A stretch of DNA of 64,000 bases, from assembly GCA_028753945.1 (NCBI GenBank), contig JAPNXP010000015.1, forward strand, positions 372,001 through 436,000. The letters are read 5' to 3'. Under the pieces are notes generated by a model, which saw nothing but the letters and a program-made list of their open reading frames with translations, was not told the origin of the DNA and did not search any database. The stretch comes from Hexactinellida sp. DTS-2022. Taxonomy: Eukaryota > Porifera > Hexactinellida. The position numbers and the translations under genes are program-made. Shown in pieces: positions 32,652-43,789 of the stretch (positions are counted from its first letter, which is position 1; each line of letters opens with the position of its first letter).

Positions 32652-35600
32652 ATGGACCGTCCGATTATCCCCGTATCCCATTCCCACGAGGACCAAATAT
32701 ACAAAGTCCTCGGGAACGAATCCTCTCCACTCCTAGTTCTAATTTCTAACCGAGTCAGGTGTTCGCAGAACCTAACAGAAATGACGCACCCTAATGTAGT
32801 TGTCCCGGTTCTATACAAATATGAGTCCAGTCTTGATATGATCCTAGGTATGGTGACCCAAGCGCTTAACGGGAAAAGAGCAGCCAGCATAGCTCTTATT
32901 TGCCCGGGCAGAAAAGGGGTTATTAATATTTGCAGTCAGAAAGAGTTAACTCTTGAGTCAGTGAAGACTGGAGAAATTAAATACTTTTTCACACATTTAG
33001 TTGGGGACCATATGGACTCTAATAATGAACAGAAAAGATTGGATATCCTTGGTTCGCCTGTAGCGGAATGTTTAGAAGGAATCCAGTTATTAGAAATTCT
33101 AGAACACACCCTCAAAGTTGAGGTATTCTCCTCGAGCAGTTTTTACGGACAGGAACTTAATTTCTGCATCAAAGGGGATGAGTATGTTATGCCTATCAGC
33201 TATTTCTATTTCGATAGTAACAAACTAAAAGAATGGCAGGGGTTAGTACCGCCAAGTCTTGAAATGTTTGAGAAAATCCGGACAGTCGGTCGAGGCACAT
33301 TTGGTGCTGCTGTCTTATACAGAAGAAAAGGGGACAACATGTTTGTTGTTCTTAAAGAGATATCCATGGTTGATCTCCATGAAAAGGAGAAGGACTTAGT
33401 TAGGTCGGAAGTTAGTATACTTAGCATGCTAGAACATCCCAATATAATAACGTACTACGACAACTTCTATCTAGATGATGGGAGTCTCATTATTGAGATG
33501 GAATATGCTGATGCCGGCACTTTAGCTCAATACATACAGAAAAGAGAAATCCCGATCCCGGAGCACCAAATCCTGTACATGTTCCATCAAATGTCCCAGG
33601 CTGTTGGCTACATTCATTCTAGAAAAATCTTACACAGAGACTTGAAAACTGCTAACATATTCCTCACGCGAGAAGAGACAGTAAAACTCGGCGATTTCGG
33701 GATTTCTAAAGTTATGGATTCCACGCAACAAAACGCACAAACTACCTTAGGCACTCCGCATTATATTTCCCCTGAAATTTGTGAGGGAAAACCTTATAAC
33801 GCCAAGAGCGATATATGGGCCCTGGGTTGCATTTTGCATGAAATGGCTGAACTTAAGAAACCGTTTGATGGCACAAACCTTCCAGCTTTGATCAAGAAAA
33901 TCGTAGACGGGACTTATGAATTGATAAAGGGTAACTATAGCAACGGGTTAAGGCAATTGGCATTGGAAATGCTTCATAAGGACCCGGACAAGCGACCGTC
34001 TAGCACCCAAATAGTTCAGGAATTCCTTCCTAACCTATTGGAGTCCATGCAAGAGCGAATGCAAATGGAAGCTAGTAAACACAACAACAAAACGTATCTC
34101 TATAAATTCAGTAGTTCTAAGCTCTCAACTCATCCCATCGGTCTCCCAGAGGGGGTTAAAGTGGACCAGGTGTCCGTGGGGTTCAGTCACATGGGTCTTA
34201 TCACGACCGAGAAACAGGTGTTAACCTGGGGCTCCGGTACAAGGGGACAATTGGGTCACGGTCACACCGGCTCATTCATGGAGCCGACACAAATCCAGTT
34301 TAACAAGGACGCCTGTATAGTTAATATCCAATGCGGGAAGGACTTCACTTTGTTCCTTAACGAAACCGGAATAACTTTATCCTGCGGGGCCTGGGACCAG
34401 TTCTGCATTGGGAAGCGAGCTGAATCGGATGTGCACCTCCCGACTATAGTGGACGGTCTGGTGACCTGTCAAGTGGTGCAGCTGTCCTGTGGCGAGCTCC
34501 ACGCGATGGGGGTCACCTCTGAGGGAGAGGTGTTTGGGTGGGGGGTCGGCAGGGACGGGAGACTGGGGACCGGAACTGAAACCAACTGTCTGGTTCCTAA
34601 AGAGATTGTGGTCATGTCAGCTGACAATGTTAAAGAGAGCATCAAGCAGGTCGAGTGTGGCCTGGATGGCACCATGTTCCTCACTACTTCTCACACCCTG
34701 TACGCATGTGGCAGCAATAGGAATAATAAGCTGGGTCTAAACAAGAAACCGACCATGCTCATGACAATGCGGCTATTCACGAAGGAACAGAAAATGTTAG
34801 TCGAACGGAGTTTGCTGCCCACGCCTGTGAAGGTGTTGATTAAACACATGGTTCTAGATGTGTCGCTTGGTGCCACGCACTCTGTTGTCCTGGTGGATAA
34901 CGGGAAGGTGTTGGCGTTCGGTCGGAAGAAGGAGGGGCAGAGGGGCTTGGAGAAAGCTAAGATTTCGGAGGGTGACAATAAAGATGTGTCGTATATCCCT
35001 GTAACAGGTGGCAGTATTGTGGCTTGTTGCGAGTTCATGACGATTGTCGCGTGCGAGGACCACTCGATGCAAGTGGCAGGGTCCCGACAGTTCTTCCAGC
35101 TGCCCCTTGAGAAGTACCTAGAGCTGAGAGCGGACCAGAATACGGACTCGGTCCCGCCCCCCCTGTCCCCCACACCGGATGTGACGGTCTCACACTCAAT
35201 TCAGTCGCGAGAGTTCATAAGAGGTGTCAGAAAGTTGTCGCAATCCGGGAACAAATTCCTGAGTATCCTAGACCTCTCGCAGGATCCCAATACTAAGCTG
35301 GTGTATCTGGATCTGCTTAAGAACTGTCTCAAGCAGCTATACATAGAACCTGAGTCTGAGAAAGGGCGGAAGAGACACAACTCGGTTCTGCCAGTCGACA
35401 CGCGAGTGGTCGGGTCTCTAACGAGTGTCCCATTCCTCCTGGAGGGGTGCGAGCTCAACCAATCGGAGTACGTTATAAAGCAGATATCATGTTTCGGGAG
35501 TAATGTGGTTATCCTAGTTGAGAGCGCCGGTTATAAGGAGTCCGCGTATAACGAGAACATTAAGCGCATATTCGGTTGGAAACAGAACCGACCCTCTACA

Positions 35601-36731
35601 TCCAGTCATAGAAGAGTGCCCCCCTCCTACTCGCCCCTCCCCCCCCTGGCCCCTGTGGAGCAGACCGCTAAGCGGACCGATATGTTCCTATCGGACGAGT
35701 TGACAATAGCCCCCTGGCTTCAGAACGAAATGTCCATCCCTAGTCCACCCTGGCATCCTAATATTGTGCAGCCTAATGCTCTCAAACATTCCTATAACGA
35801 GGTGTCGTATCCAAGGGCCGACAGAAAGGGGTCAGCCCCTGTACTAGGGGACTCGAATGGGGGTGTGGCCCTAGAATCGATGCGCTTGGTTAACCAGAGA
35901 AAGAAGAGTTACCAGCCAGTAGAGGATAACCCGAACTTACGTCACACGCCTTATAACAACCTGACCGTGTCACATTCCATAGACGGATTTGTGGAGAGTA
36001 GGAAGCAGGTGGCCCAAAGCAGGGAGCACCTAATTGGAATCCTAACGCGTCGATCTATCGAGAAGCAGCCTATACAGGTCCTGCCGATACCGGTTGATAA
36101 GAGCACACACGTGCTACAGAATAACTCTATAGCGATGGCTCCTTTGAAACCACAATCTGAAGATTCCGAATCCGGACCCAGGAACCTGGCCCCCCGGCCC
36201 AACAAGCCACGGAAAAGATCATCAACTAACGAGGCGAAGCGACTCAAAGAGGAAAACCTGAGTTTTCAACAGCGGTACTTAGAACTGGAGGATAAAATGA
36301 AGATTATAGAGAGACAGAAAGTTGAGAAGAGTATCGAGCTCGAAAAACAGATTCAACAGTTGGAACACGATCTCTACGACACTATAAATAGGGGCGAAGA
36401 CATGAAGATCGAGAGCGAGAAGAGTGTCAACCTTTTGCGGATTGAGCACCAAAAGGACATACTTAGGCTCCAATCCGATCTCCAGAGAGAGAAGTCGGAT
36501 AATTTGGACAAAAGTAACGAAATCAGTGTTCTCAAATACGATATTGAAGCGGCCAATGATTCGATAGAAAGACTCTTGAAGCCCAATGGCATGTTCCCCT
36601 CTAGGAGCAGGAGGAGGACACTTGACACCTCCCATTCCTCCCCCCCTTGTACCCCTTCAGCCTCCTCTGCCCCCCCAACACCTACCAACACTGGGAACTT
36701 TACCAGAAGTGGAATATGCAGTGTCATGTGA
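32652..36731 (+). CDS. NEK8/NEK9-like kinase with N-terminal DUF4347-like domain and RCC1 repeats
   Basis: A single exon of 1359 aa. Residues ~26-175 resemble DUF4347 (LLVLISNRV then [11 protein letters not shown]), a domain I recall before the kinase in some invertebrate NEK9 proteins; this call is tentative. The kinase runs ~205-467: glycine loop VGRGTFG, Lys235 in [14 protein letters not shown] with Asp330, DFG at 348-350, and SPE. Next, about residues 500-850 hold RCC1 repeats ([43 protein letters not shown]). The tail is Pro/Ser-rich and disordered, then a predicted coiled coil at ~1195-1320. NEK8 and NEK9 share kinase plus RCC1 and act at centrosomes, spindle and cilia (family knowledge). 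The long tail and coiled coil favour NEK9 over NEK8. A 4-kb intronless gene stands out beside the multi-exon neighbours. Confidence 0.87.
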   Translation: MDRPIIPVSHSHEDQIYKVLGNESSPLLVLISNRVRCSQNLTEMTHPNVVVPVLYKYESSLDMILGMVTQALNGKRAASIALICPGRKGVINICSQKELTLESVKTGEIKYFFTHLVGDHMDSNNEQKRLDILGSPVAECLEGIQLLEILEHTLKVEVFSSSSFYGQELNFCIKGDEYVMPISYFYFDSNKLKEWQGLVPPSLEMFEKIRTVGRGTFGAAVLYRRKGDNMFVVLKEISMVDLHEKEKDLVRSEVSILSMLEHPNIITYYDNFYLDDGSLIIEMEYADAGTLAQYIQKREIPIPEHQILYMFHQMSQAVGYIHSRKILHRDLKTANIFLTREETVKLGDFGISKVMDSTQQNAQTTLGTPHYISPEICEGKPYNAKSDIWALGCILHEMAELKKPFDGTNLPALIKKIVDGTYELIKGNYSNGLRQLALEMLHKDPDKRPSSTQIVQEFLPNLLESMQERMQMEASKHNNKTYLYKFSSSKLSTHPIGLPEGVKVDQVSVGFSHMGLITTEKQVLTWGSGTRGQLGHGHTGSFMEPTQIQFNKDACIVNIQCGKDFTLFLNETGITLSCGAWDQFCIGKRAESDVHLPTIVDGLVTCQVVQLSCGELHAMGVTSEGEVFGWGVGRDGRLGTGTETNCLVPKEIVVMSADNVKESIKQVECGLDGTMFLTTSHTLYACGSNRNNKLGLNKKPTMLMTMRLFTKEQKMLVERSLLPTPVKVLIKHMVLDVSLGATHSVVLVDNGKVLAFGRKKEGQRGLEKAKISEGDNKDVSYIPVTGGSIVACCEFMTIVACEDHSMQVAGSRQFFQLPLEKYLELRADQNTDSVPPPLSPTPDVTVSHSIQSREFIRGVRKLSQSGNKFLSILDLSQDPNTKLVYLDLLKNCLKQLYIEPESEKGRKRHNSVLPVDTRVVGSLTSVPFLLEGCELNQSEYVIKQISCFGSNVVILVESAGYKESAYNENIKRIFGWKQNRPSTSSHRRVPPSYSPLPPLAPVEQTAKRTDMFLSDELTIAPWLQNEMSIPSPPWHPNIVQPNALKHSYNEVSYPRADRKGSAPVLGDSNGGVALESMRLVNQRKKSYQPVEDNPNLRHTPYNNLTVSHSIDGFVESRKQVAQSREHLIGILTRRSIEKQPIQVLPIPVDKSTHVLQNNSIAMAPLKPQSEDSESGPRNLAPRPNKPRKRSSTNEAKRLKEENLSFQQRYLELEDKMKIIERQKVEKSIELEKQIQQLEHDLYDTINRGEDMKIESEKSVNLLRIEHQKDILRLQSDLQREKSDNLDKSNEISVLKYDIEAANDSIERLLKPNGMFPSRSRRRTLDTSHSSPPCTPSASSAPPTPTNTGNFTRSGICSVM

Positions 36732-36876
36732 AGCCAATAATATTTTTATAAACACCCATACCAATTTTATAAATACAGTCCATATTTTACATTTTTTGAA
36801 TTCCTTTCTATTAATATTATTATTGTTTGTTTTATCCACAGCTCGCTGACTCATTGGTTATTCATGTAAAGTAGAA

Positions 36877-36959
36877 CAGCGATTCCCAAACTTTTTCAAC
36901 CGTGGACCCCCTCCCATTGACCGTAATACATATTGTGGACCCCAGGTTGGGAACCACTG
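36877..36959. repeat. hAT-like short inverted-repeat element
   Basis: CAGCGATTCCCAAACTTTTT at the left and AGGTTGGGAACCACTG at the right are typical of hAT-type nonautonomous elements. An imperfect 8-bp flank repeat (AAGTAGAA/CAGTAGAA) fits hAT target duplication. Confidence 0.75.
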
Positions 36960-37130
36960 CAGTAGAACATCGTTAGTACGAACACGGTTAAGAGGTTAAG
37001 ACTAACAAACAGTTCCACAAAATCAGGTCCCTACAATGGCTACTCAATGGGTATTACTCCGGTTAATACGAACTCCGGGTAAAGCGAACACATTTTACCG
37101 TCCGTTGGTGTTCGTATTAACCAGGTTATT
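36960..37130. repeat. Pogo/Tigger-like MITE, family A variant
   Basis: CAGTAGAACATCGTTAGTAC at the left, interior CAGTTCCACAAAATCAGGTC as in 27286-27468, and a decayed right end GTATTAACCAGGTTATTC. It ends about 30 bp before the next gene's start codon. Confidence 0.75.
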
Positions 37131-37158
37131 CATGTATTAACTTAGTTCCTGTTTAACC

Positions 37159-38247
37159 ATGGAGAGTCCACAAATCAGTTCCACCAACAGTTTGAATAAA
37201 GAGGATAAATCCACCTCCATTGGACAACCCGATACCTTAGAGAAATCTCCTTCCTCCAGTTTTGGATTTCTCTGCCAAAATGTTCGATTTCTTAACCAAC
37301 CAATTTGTACATTGGTTGGAGACCAGAATAAAGTGGATTATAGACAGCAGTTTGTGGCTCAAAATGTGTCGCTTGTCGCCACTAACACCTCTGATAAAAA
37401 ACCGAAACCAAAGTATGTAGTAAATATTCTAATTTCTATGTACTACAGTCAACTCTCGTTACAACGAAGTGCTTGGGACCTGTAAATCCCTTTGTTATAT
37501 CCGTATATTCGTTATAAGCGATAAAATTAATGCATTTAGTGCTCTGGGAGAAATTTCCACTTCGTTATAAGCGGTTATTTCATTATATCCGACTTGGTTA
37601 TAACGGGAGTTCATGTATACCTTTACATTCTATTATTTACTGTACATTCCTTTACAACAGTGTTGTATCTAGGTACGCTATCGATTCCACTCAGAGACAG
37701 GATTTCCCGAATTTCAGTGAAATGAGACCCGAGAGGCCCATTCGTGTTCCCCAGCAACCAGCACAGGGGATAGGTATGCATACACTTATAGCTAGTTTTT
37801 CTAAAAACTATCTATAAAGTAAGGTTTTTCTAACCTATTCTTTGCATGGAAATAAAGTATGAAAAATCCGATAGTTAGAAAAACCACTTTCGATTGTGTG
37901 CCTAAATTTAATGGGATAACTTATATGTCGGTCAACACAACTTTTCTTATGTAATTTTCAGGACTGACAATTTTATTTTTTATCATCAAAATTCACCTTT
38001 GCGAAGCCGGTTTATATTTACAGGTGTTAGCCGATATAAGTAAACTAATTTGTTTACTTGTTTAGTTCCAGGAGTTAGTTCCATAAGTGACACCAAAAAG
38101 CGCGAAAAGATTTCCTACGAACACAGCTACGATTCCAGAACAGAGAATAATTATCCGCCGAGAGGAAAAGTGAGTCCGTTGTTGTTGCGATTTGTTGTTG
38201 TTTACATTTATATTCCTTCTTTCTAGAGATTGGGGACATTCGTATAA
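37159..38247 (+). CDS. Small protein, possibly C2orf73/CIMIP6-like ciliary protein
   Basis: Four exons, 37159-37412, 37673-37773, 38066-38169 and 38227-38247, join in phase to 159 aa. The N-terminal half is Ser/Thr-rich and probably disordered. The C-terminal half holds DSTQRQDFPNFS, a RPERPIRVPQQPAQGIVP linker, and HSYDSRTENNYPPRGKRLGTFV. The end resembles what I recall of the C2orf73 family, now described as a ciliary microtubule inner protein (YDAR...PRGKRxGxFV-type ending). This is from memory and not confirmed. Introns 1-3 hold respectively a family with GGGAGTTCATGTATA-type ends (37441-37620), family H and E elements, and a (CAA)n tract after the last exon. Confidence 0.6.
37445..37615. 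repeat. Pogo/Tigger-like MITE (CAACTC...CGTTATAAC family)
   Basis: TA then CAGTCAACTCTCGTTACAAC at the left, GGTTATAACGGGAGTTCATG at a decayed right end. The complete reference copy is at 44731-45044. Confidence 0.82.
37918..38045. repeat. MITE, family E
   Basis: TTATATGTCGGTCAACACAA at the left, AAGCCGGTTTATATTTACAG and GTGTTAGCCGATATAAG at the right, within the third exon's upstream intron. Confidence 0.7.
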
Positions 38248-38337
38248 CTATAATATATCCTCACAACAACAACAACAACAACAACAACAATATGTATCAC
38301 ACTGTTTATACTATCAATAATATCATTTATTCCTATA

Positions 38338-38512
38338 CAGCTTAATAGAGTCACTTCGGGACCAGGTTGCTTTGACCCAATTAAGCGGAGAAATCTATTA
38401 ACCGAAAATATTTTAAGCCAAAATGTAATTCCGTCCTATAAATCCTGCAAAATTTTGCCCCGATTAGCGGAGAATTCTATTAACCGGTGGTTCTATTAAG
38501 CGGAGTCGACTG
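38338..38512. repeat. MITE, family B
   Basis: TA/CAGCTTAATAGAGTCACTTC at the left (slightly truncated) and TATTAAGCGGAGTCGACTG/TA at the right. It is intergenic, upstream of the Ki-67-like gene. Confidence 0.82.
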
Positions 38513-38645
38513 TATATATCATTGATTTTCTTTAGGATCTCATTTCAGTTAATTAACTCGTATTAAAAGGCCAGGTAAAATACATTTTAACCAAGCTATT
38601 TATTTGATATGGCCTAAGTGTTACTATAATTAGAAACAGCATAGA

Positions 38646-41600
38646 ATGCAGCCTAATTCCCCGCCCCTGTCTCCCTCTAACATTTCCCGATTCTCCTCTC
38701 CCTGCGCCATACCGGACCATCTAACCGCAGCCCTCCTGGTCCTGGTCAACAAACCGGACACACATTTCTATCCGGTCTTCCACATACAGAAGGACCCGCC
38801 TCCGGATATATCCGGTGTTGACACCTTGGGACACAAAATAACCGCGTTTGACCAGATTATAATGGGCAGTGACGTGGAGTCAGATCTGCGCATGTTCTTC
38901 GCTGAGCCGAAGCACTGTTCGCTTGTTGTCGACGCAAGCGGACAGATATACGTTCTCAACTTCAGTTCGGGTAACCCGTGTCTCTTGAACTCCGCCACTC
39001 TGCCCACTAACACCTTGCGTCCGCTGGTGCACAAGGACGTTATACACGTCGCGGGAAAGGATTTCCGCGTCGAGTACAAACCCGGGTATCCACTTCCGGT
39101 CCCCGAGGCGACACACGAGGACACAGCGACACAATTGTCCGACACAATTGAGCCACCTGCCGATTTCGCTGTCCCGAGTCCCTCCAGTTCCCCGAAGGAA
39201 GACAAAGCGGAGAATAATTCCTATCCTCTGGCTGAAATAACCGCGACCCCCCCGCCCGTGAGAAGTGGCACTGTGCCACTTGACGCGACCCCCCCGCCCG
39301 TGAGAAGTGGCACTGTACCACTTGACACCACTGACAACAGTCTCGCCAGCATGGAAGTTAACACCTCTCAGCCCAGCCTGGTGGCGCGAGACATGAGTGT
39401 CACCATGGATGTGTCGCTCCCGGAAAAGAGACGAATGTCTGACCCGCCAAAGAAGGCAATCCCCTCTCCGATAAAACTAAAGCGGAAAAGCGCTCCCATC
39501 ACTCACTACAGAACTCTCAACCAATCTATGGTAATGTTATAATATAGCTGAACCATGGATTGTTATTGCCTATAGCTACAGTAGAACTGTGTTAATAACG
39601 GTCACACAAGAAACTGGTCAAAATGGCCATTATACACAGGTTGATTATAATATGTGGGGACCTATTCTAAGTGGCCTTTATAGATAGGTTATACTGTATA
39701 TACTTATGTTTAGACAGGTTATACTGTACATACTTATGCTATAGACAGGTTATACTGTACATACTCCTGTTTAGGATACAACTGACGAGTCCCCTAGCCC
39801 GAGACGGTCCTCTCGACAGGCCCCTCTGCGGGCCCCTACCCCTCCCATAAAGCGGTCCTCCCCCCGACTCTCCGCCGGGACTCACACCCCCGGACAGTTC
39901 CCCTCTGCCTTCAAGCACCCTCACGCCACAGGGCAGTCCTATCGGAAGTCCCTGGGGTCCAGAAAGAGCGTCCGGTTCGGACCCAGTTTGTCCCCAGAGG
40001 AATTCAGTCGAGACATGCCCCCTAGCACCCCCGTTAAGCGGGGCGGAACCCCCATTCCGAAGTCGGCCACAAAAGCGGTCCTCAGGAGGTCCACTCCCTA
40101 TAAGGTCCCGATCCCCCTATCCGGTCAGCGCGCCAAGAGGGCCACCAAATCGATATCTTCCTCCCCAGAGGACTCCCTCGTGAAAACACCCAAATTCTCA
40201 CTTTCGCTTTCTCCAAAGCCTAGAACGCCTAAGTTGCTTCAGATTCTCTCTCCAGTGAAAGAAGTCCCGGTGTTCATAAACCCTAGCAGACCATTGGTCA
40301 TTGAGAAGCCCCGACTAAGGCGGGGGTTCGCCACGGGCGTGCTTTCGGAGATGGCTGAGTCTCAGACTTTCAAGTTGTCGTCTCGTATCTCCACGCCCAC
40401 CTCGCTGCATTCCAAGCAACCAGTTAGGTTGCTAGACAAAGGAACCCCCACTGGCACCCACTCCAGAAGAGCCACTAACTTGGCCACTTCCCAATCCTTC
40501 GTTCCGAAAACAGCTGATATTAGTGCTCAGCAGAAACGAAATTCCAAATCACCAGAGGCGTTACTAGTGAAACAAACTCCCAAACGAACATCTGTATCTC
40601 CTGGTAACCAACCTGGTCAAAAGGAATCTCCAAACATTCTGAAACGCAGCCCCATAATTTCTAAATCTCCTCCCCCCATCCATAGCAACGAATCTGGTGA
40701 ATTGGAATCCCAAGGAATTCAAAGACAGAGTCTCAGACTATCAAAGTCCCCTAGTCCCCATCTGTCCCCGAATAGTCAGTCTGATGCCAAGGTGCGCACG
40801 CCCAAGTTTCTCTCCAACAGTACCCCTAAGCTGTCCCCTGTCCTCTCTCCTTGGACCCCTGCCCCCTCCCCTAGGACCCCTAAACTGGCCACTCCTTGGA
40901 CCCCTGTCCTCTCTCCTAGGACCCCTGCCCCCTATCCCAAGAGGGACTCCATCCAGATACCGAGGACACATTCTGTCGGGGACACTCTGGGGTCTCGTCG
41001 CGTGTCCCAGCGCCTATCCAGGTCTCCGGACACCTTCCATACCCCGGTCTCCTCTCGACCCCAATCCCAAGTTCCCACCCCTCAGCAGTCTAAAGACTCT
41101 AAACCGTATGGCCTCAGGTCTCCAGCTGATTTCTATAAGTCCCCAGCTGTTGTTACGAAGTCTCCAGCTGATAAAGTGAAGTCTCCAGCTGTTGTTACGA
41201 AGTCTCCAGCTGATAAAGTGAAGTCTCCAGCTGTTAATACGAAGTCTCCAGCTGTTAGTTCCAAGTCCCCAGCTGTTAATACGAAGTCTCCAGCTGTTGT
41301 TACGAAGTCCCCAGCTGATAAAGTGAAGTCCCCAGCTGTTAATACGAAGTCTCCAGCTGTTAGTTCCAAGTCCCCAGCTGTTAATACGAAGTCTCCAGCT
41401 GTTGTTACGAAGTCTCCAGCTGTTAGTTCCAAGTCCCCAGCTGTTGTTACGAAGTCCCCAGCTGTTAATTCGAAGTCTCCAGCTGTTGTTACGAAGTCCC
41501 CAGCTGTTAATATAAAGTCTCCAGGTGATAAAGTGAAATCTCCAGCTGTGACTAAGTCCCCTGGTGTACAAACTATTTCCCCTAGGGGCAGATCTAGGAT

Positions 41601-43182
41601 TTCCTCTCCTGCTCTCTCCTCTCAAACACCTGTCCCCACAAAGCCCCGTGTCTCCTCTGCAAGCACCCTCTCCCTGCCCCCTAGCCCCCTCTCCCCCTCT
41701 GACGAGTCCCCTCGGAGGAGAGGGCGGTCAGCTGGCACCCCTAGGTCCCCCCGTCTGGCCTGGGTATCCCCCCCTCCAGACCCCCTGTCCCTCCCTCTCC
41801 GCTCAAACGCCGCAGTTCTGCTCAGAGAAGACGCGTTCAATCCCAGACTATTCCAGACACCCAAGTCTAGAAACAGAACTTCCCAAGCGGAGGCTAACTT
41901 CTCGCCCTCTCTCTTCGACACCCCCAAGTCCCCTCGAGGCGCCAAGCGGTCCATTTCTGCCCCCTTCGACACCTCCCCTGCCACTCGGTCGGAAAGCAAG
42001 CGTTCCAAATCCCTCCCGATCTCCAAGGAGCCTCGTAAGAAGAACACGGCTCTTCCAGAGGACACATTCTGTCCCTACCTATTCAGGTCCCCCCGAAACA
42101 AACCGGTTTGTACCCCGCATAAACCGGAGGACTACTTTTCCCCCGGAATGTTCCGGACGCCCCCTACCCCCCAGACCTCTGCCAGAGGTGTCAAGAGGCC
42201 TCTGAGCCAACACGGCCGTAAACCGACGAAGATAAAGAGAGGACCCCCCCGGGTATCTGAGGTATCTCCGCTATTAATACCGGACCCCTCGCCCCCGGAC
42301 ACTCCGGTTCTGAGAAAGAGAGTACTGCTCAAGAGAGGTGTTAACAAGAAAGCCACTTCCTCGCCCGCTAAAGTGGTTCTTATCAGCAGTCCCAAAGCCA
42401 CCCCTGTCACACCCAAACTCGAAACTTCTCTGTTCGTAATCAGAACGAGCCTCAGTTCCGATTCTCCCTCCCCTGTGTCCGTAAGGGTAACCAGGAGTCA
42501 GCTCTCCAAACAGAATAATGTGTCCCCCACCAAACCCACCAAACCCGCTATCTCCTCTCCTATAAGGATACCCACACGAGCTAATAGCCGGGCTAAAGAT
42601 GTCAAAATAAAATCCCCCTTACCCAAACAAGTTAAAATACAATCCTCCTTATTCAAACAAGTCAAAATACAATCACCCTTATTCAAAGATCTCAAAATAC
42701 AAAGCACCTTACCCAAACAAGTCACAATAACAGCCCCCTTACCCAAACAAGCTATTGAGATAGGCCTGTCTCCTATCCCGTTGCGTAGCAACAAAGGGAG
42801 GTATGTGAGGAGTCCTAGGCCTATCCGTCTGAAGAGAGAAGTTGTACCTAAAGTTGAGAGCAGGGTATCTTCTCCTGGAGACATCGGAAGAGTTCTGAGG
42901 GTTCTGAGGGTCCGGAATGATGAAATAACTGCCCCCCTCGCAAACCCAGCGAAAAGTATCCTCAAAACCCCCTCAAAACGCCAAGTATTCTCTCCAGCTG
43001 AGCCTAAAATAGACATGCCTGTCTCCCCTACCGTATCCAAGTTGCGTAACCTCAAGAAGACAGAGAGAGGTCGAACAACCGCTGTATTTTTCGCCGCTAT
43101 TCCCAAGCGAGTCTCGAGTCTCCCTAAGCCTCCGAATCGTATTTTGCGATCCCACAAAGGTCGGGATAGCCGCAACAAGTAA
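38646..43182 (+). CDS. MKI67: Ki-67/Repo-Man-like chromosome protein with FHA domain and PP1 motif
   Basis: Two exons, 38646-39530 and 39775-43182, give 1430 aa in phase. Residues ~28-140 resemble an FHA domain (SLVVDASGQIYVLN, then LHKDVIHVAGKDFRVEY-like end). Exon 2 begins with SR/Pro-rich sequence, then KSVRFGPSLSPEEFSRDMPP followed by STPVKRGGTP. This matches the RVxF-PP1 docking block shared by Ki-67 and Repo-Man (CDCA2). Ki-67 has FHA plus this motif, Repo-Man lacks FHA, so a Ki-67-type ancestor fits best. Near 41120-41560 there are about 20 copies of a 7-residue KSPAVxT unit, each with a Ser-Pro site. Further on, four F-x-P-x-[LM]-F-x-[TS]-P motifs occur. The C-terminus is basic. Ki-67 coats mitotic chromosomes and recruits PP1 (family knowledge). 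The human 122-residue repeats are absent. The symbol is by resemblance, not proven orthology. Confidence 0.75.
39579..39696. repeat. MITE-like element in the Ki-67-like intron
   Basis: TA/CAGTAGAACTGTGTTAATAA at the left, TAGATAGGTTATACTG/TA at the right. Two or three partial copies of its right end (ATAGACAGGTTATACTGTAC) follow in tandem to 39770, just before the exon at 39775. Confidence 0.75.
41128..41560 (+). repeat. In-frame 21-bp tandem repeat (KSPAVxT) of the Ki-67-like gene
   Basis: About 20 units of AAGTCTCCAGCTGTTGTTAC plus one base. Variants KSPAVVT, KSPADKV, KSPAVNT and KSPAVSS alternate in a partly higher-order order. Every unit keeps Lys-Ser-Pro. Confidence 0.92.
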
Positions 43183-43391
43183 TACTGATAGGATTTGTAC
43201 TCTATATAATCTCAATTAGAACTTTTCTAGAACTCATCTATCGATTATTTGTATTTCCATTCATACTTCGCTTCACTTACCAACTCTATTGTTGCGTACT
43301 AATTATATTATAGTAATTATGTTATTTGTTTGTTTTATAAGGCCAAGGGGTACTTTGGGATTTATTTACGTCTAGTCCGACTATTTATATA

Positions 43392-43458
43392 CAGGTAAAC
43401 CTCCCAAAGCGGCACAAAATCATTCTCCCGATGGGTGCCGCTTTGGGAGGTTTACCTG
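43392..43458. repeat. 67-bp near-perfect hairpin element
   Basis: TA/CAGGTAAACCTCCCAAAGCG, then a short loop, and its complement CGCTTTGGGAGGTTTACCTG/TA. Almost the whole element is inverted repeat. A family-G fragment and a CAGCCATTTGTAAATACGCT-family copy (43605-43770) follow before the MPPED gene. Confidence 0.88.
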
Positions 43459-43789
43459 TATAACGATCCTTGTATGTATACGATCTGTAAAAGACCATAC
43501 AAACTAAGCTAAAAATTTGTAGTTCGTCTATAATTTGTATACCAAAACCCTTGCCGCTATTGGGAATACTATTTAAGTCAAGATAACTTTAAACAGTGTA
43601 TTATACAGCCATTTGTAAATACGCTCCTAATTCTGGTCTGATCCAATTTTAATACGCCTAAATTACAAATTAATGTTACGGTATAGGATAAGTTCCAAAT
43701 TTTCGCGCTCCTAATTAATATTTCCCAACAAATCATACTCCAACAAAAGCTCCTGGATAATTCCCTCACTTTAAGGTGTCCCATAAGAT

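Noticed and set aside
36877-36959. Possible tRNA-derived SINE
   Set aside because: The ends are inverted and hAT-like, and no A/B box promoter or poly-A tail is visible.
41014-41625. Minus-strand frames with NSWRLRI or AGDFVLT repeats
   Set aside because: They are antisense of the KSPAV array, which lies in a 3.4-kb coding exon of the Ki-67-like gene.
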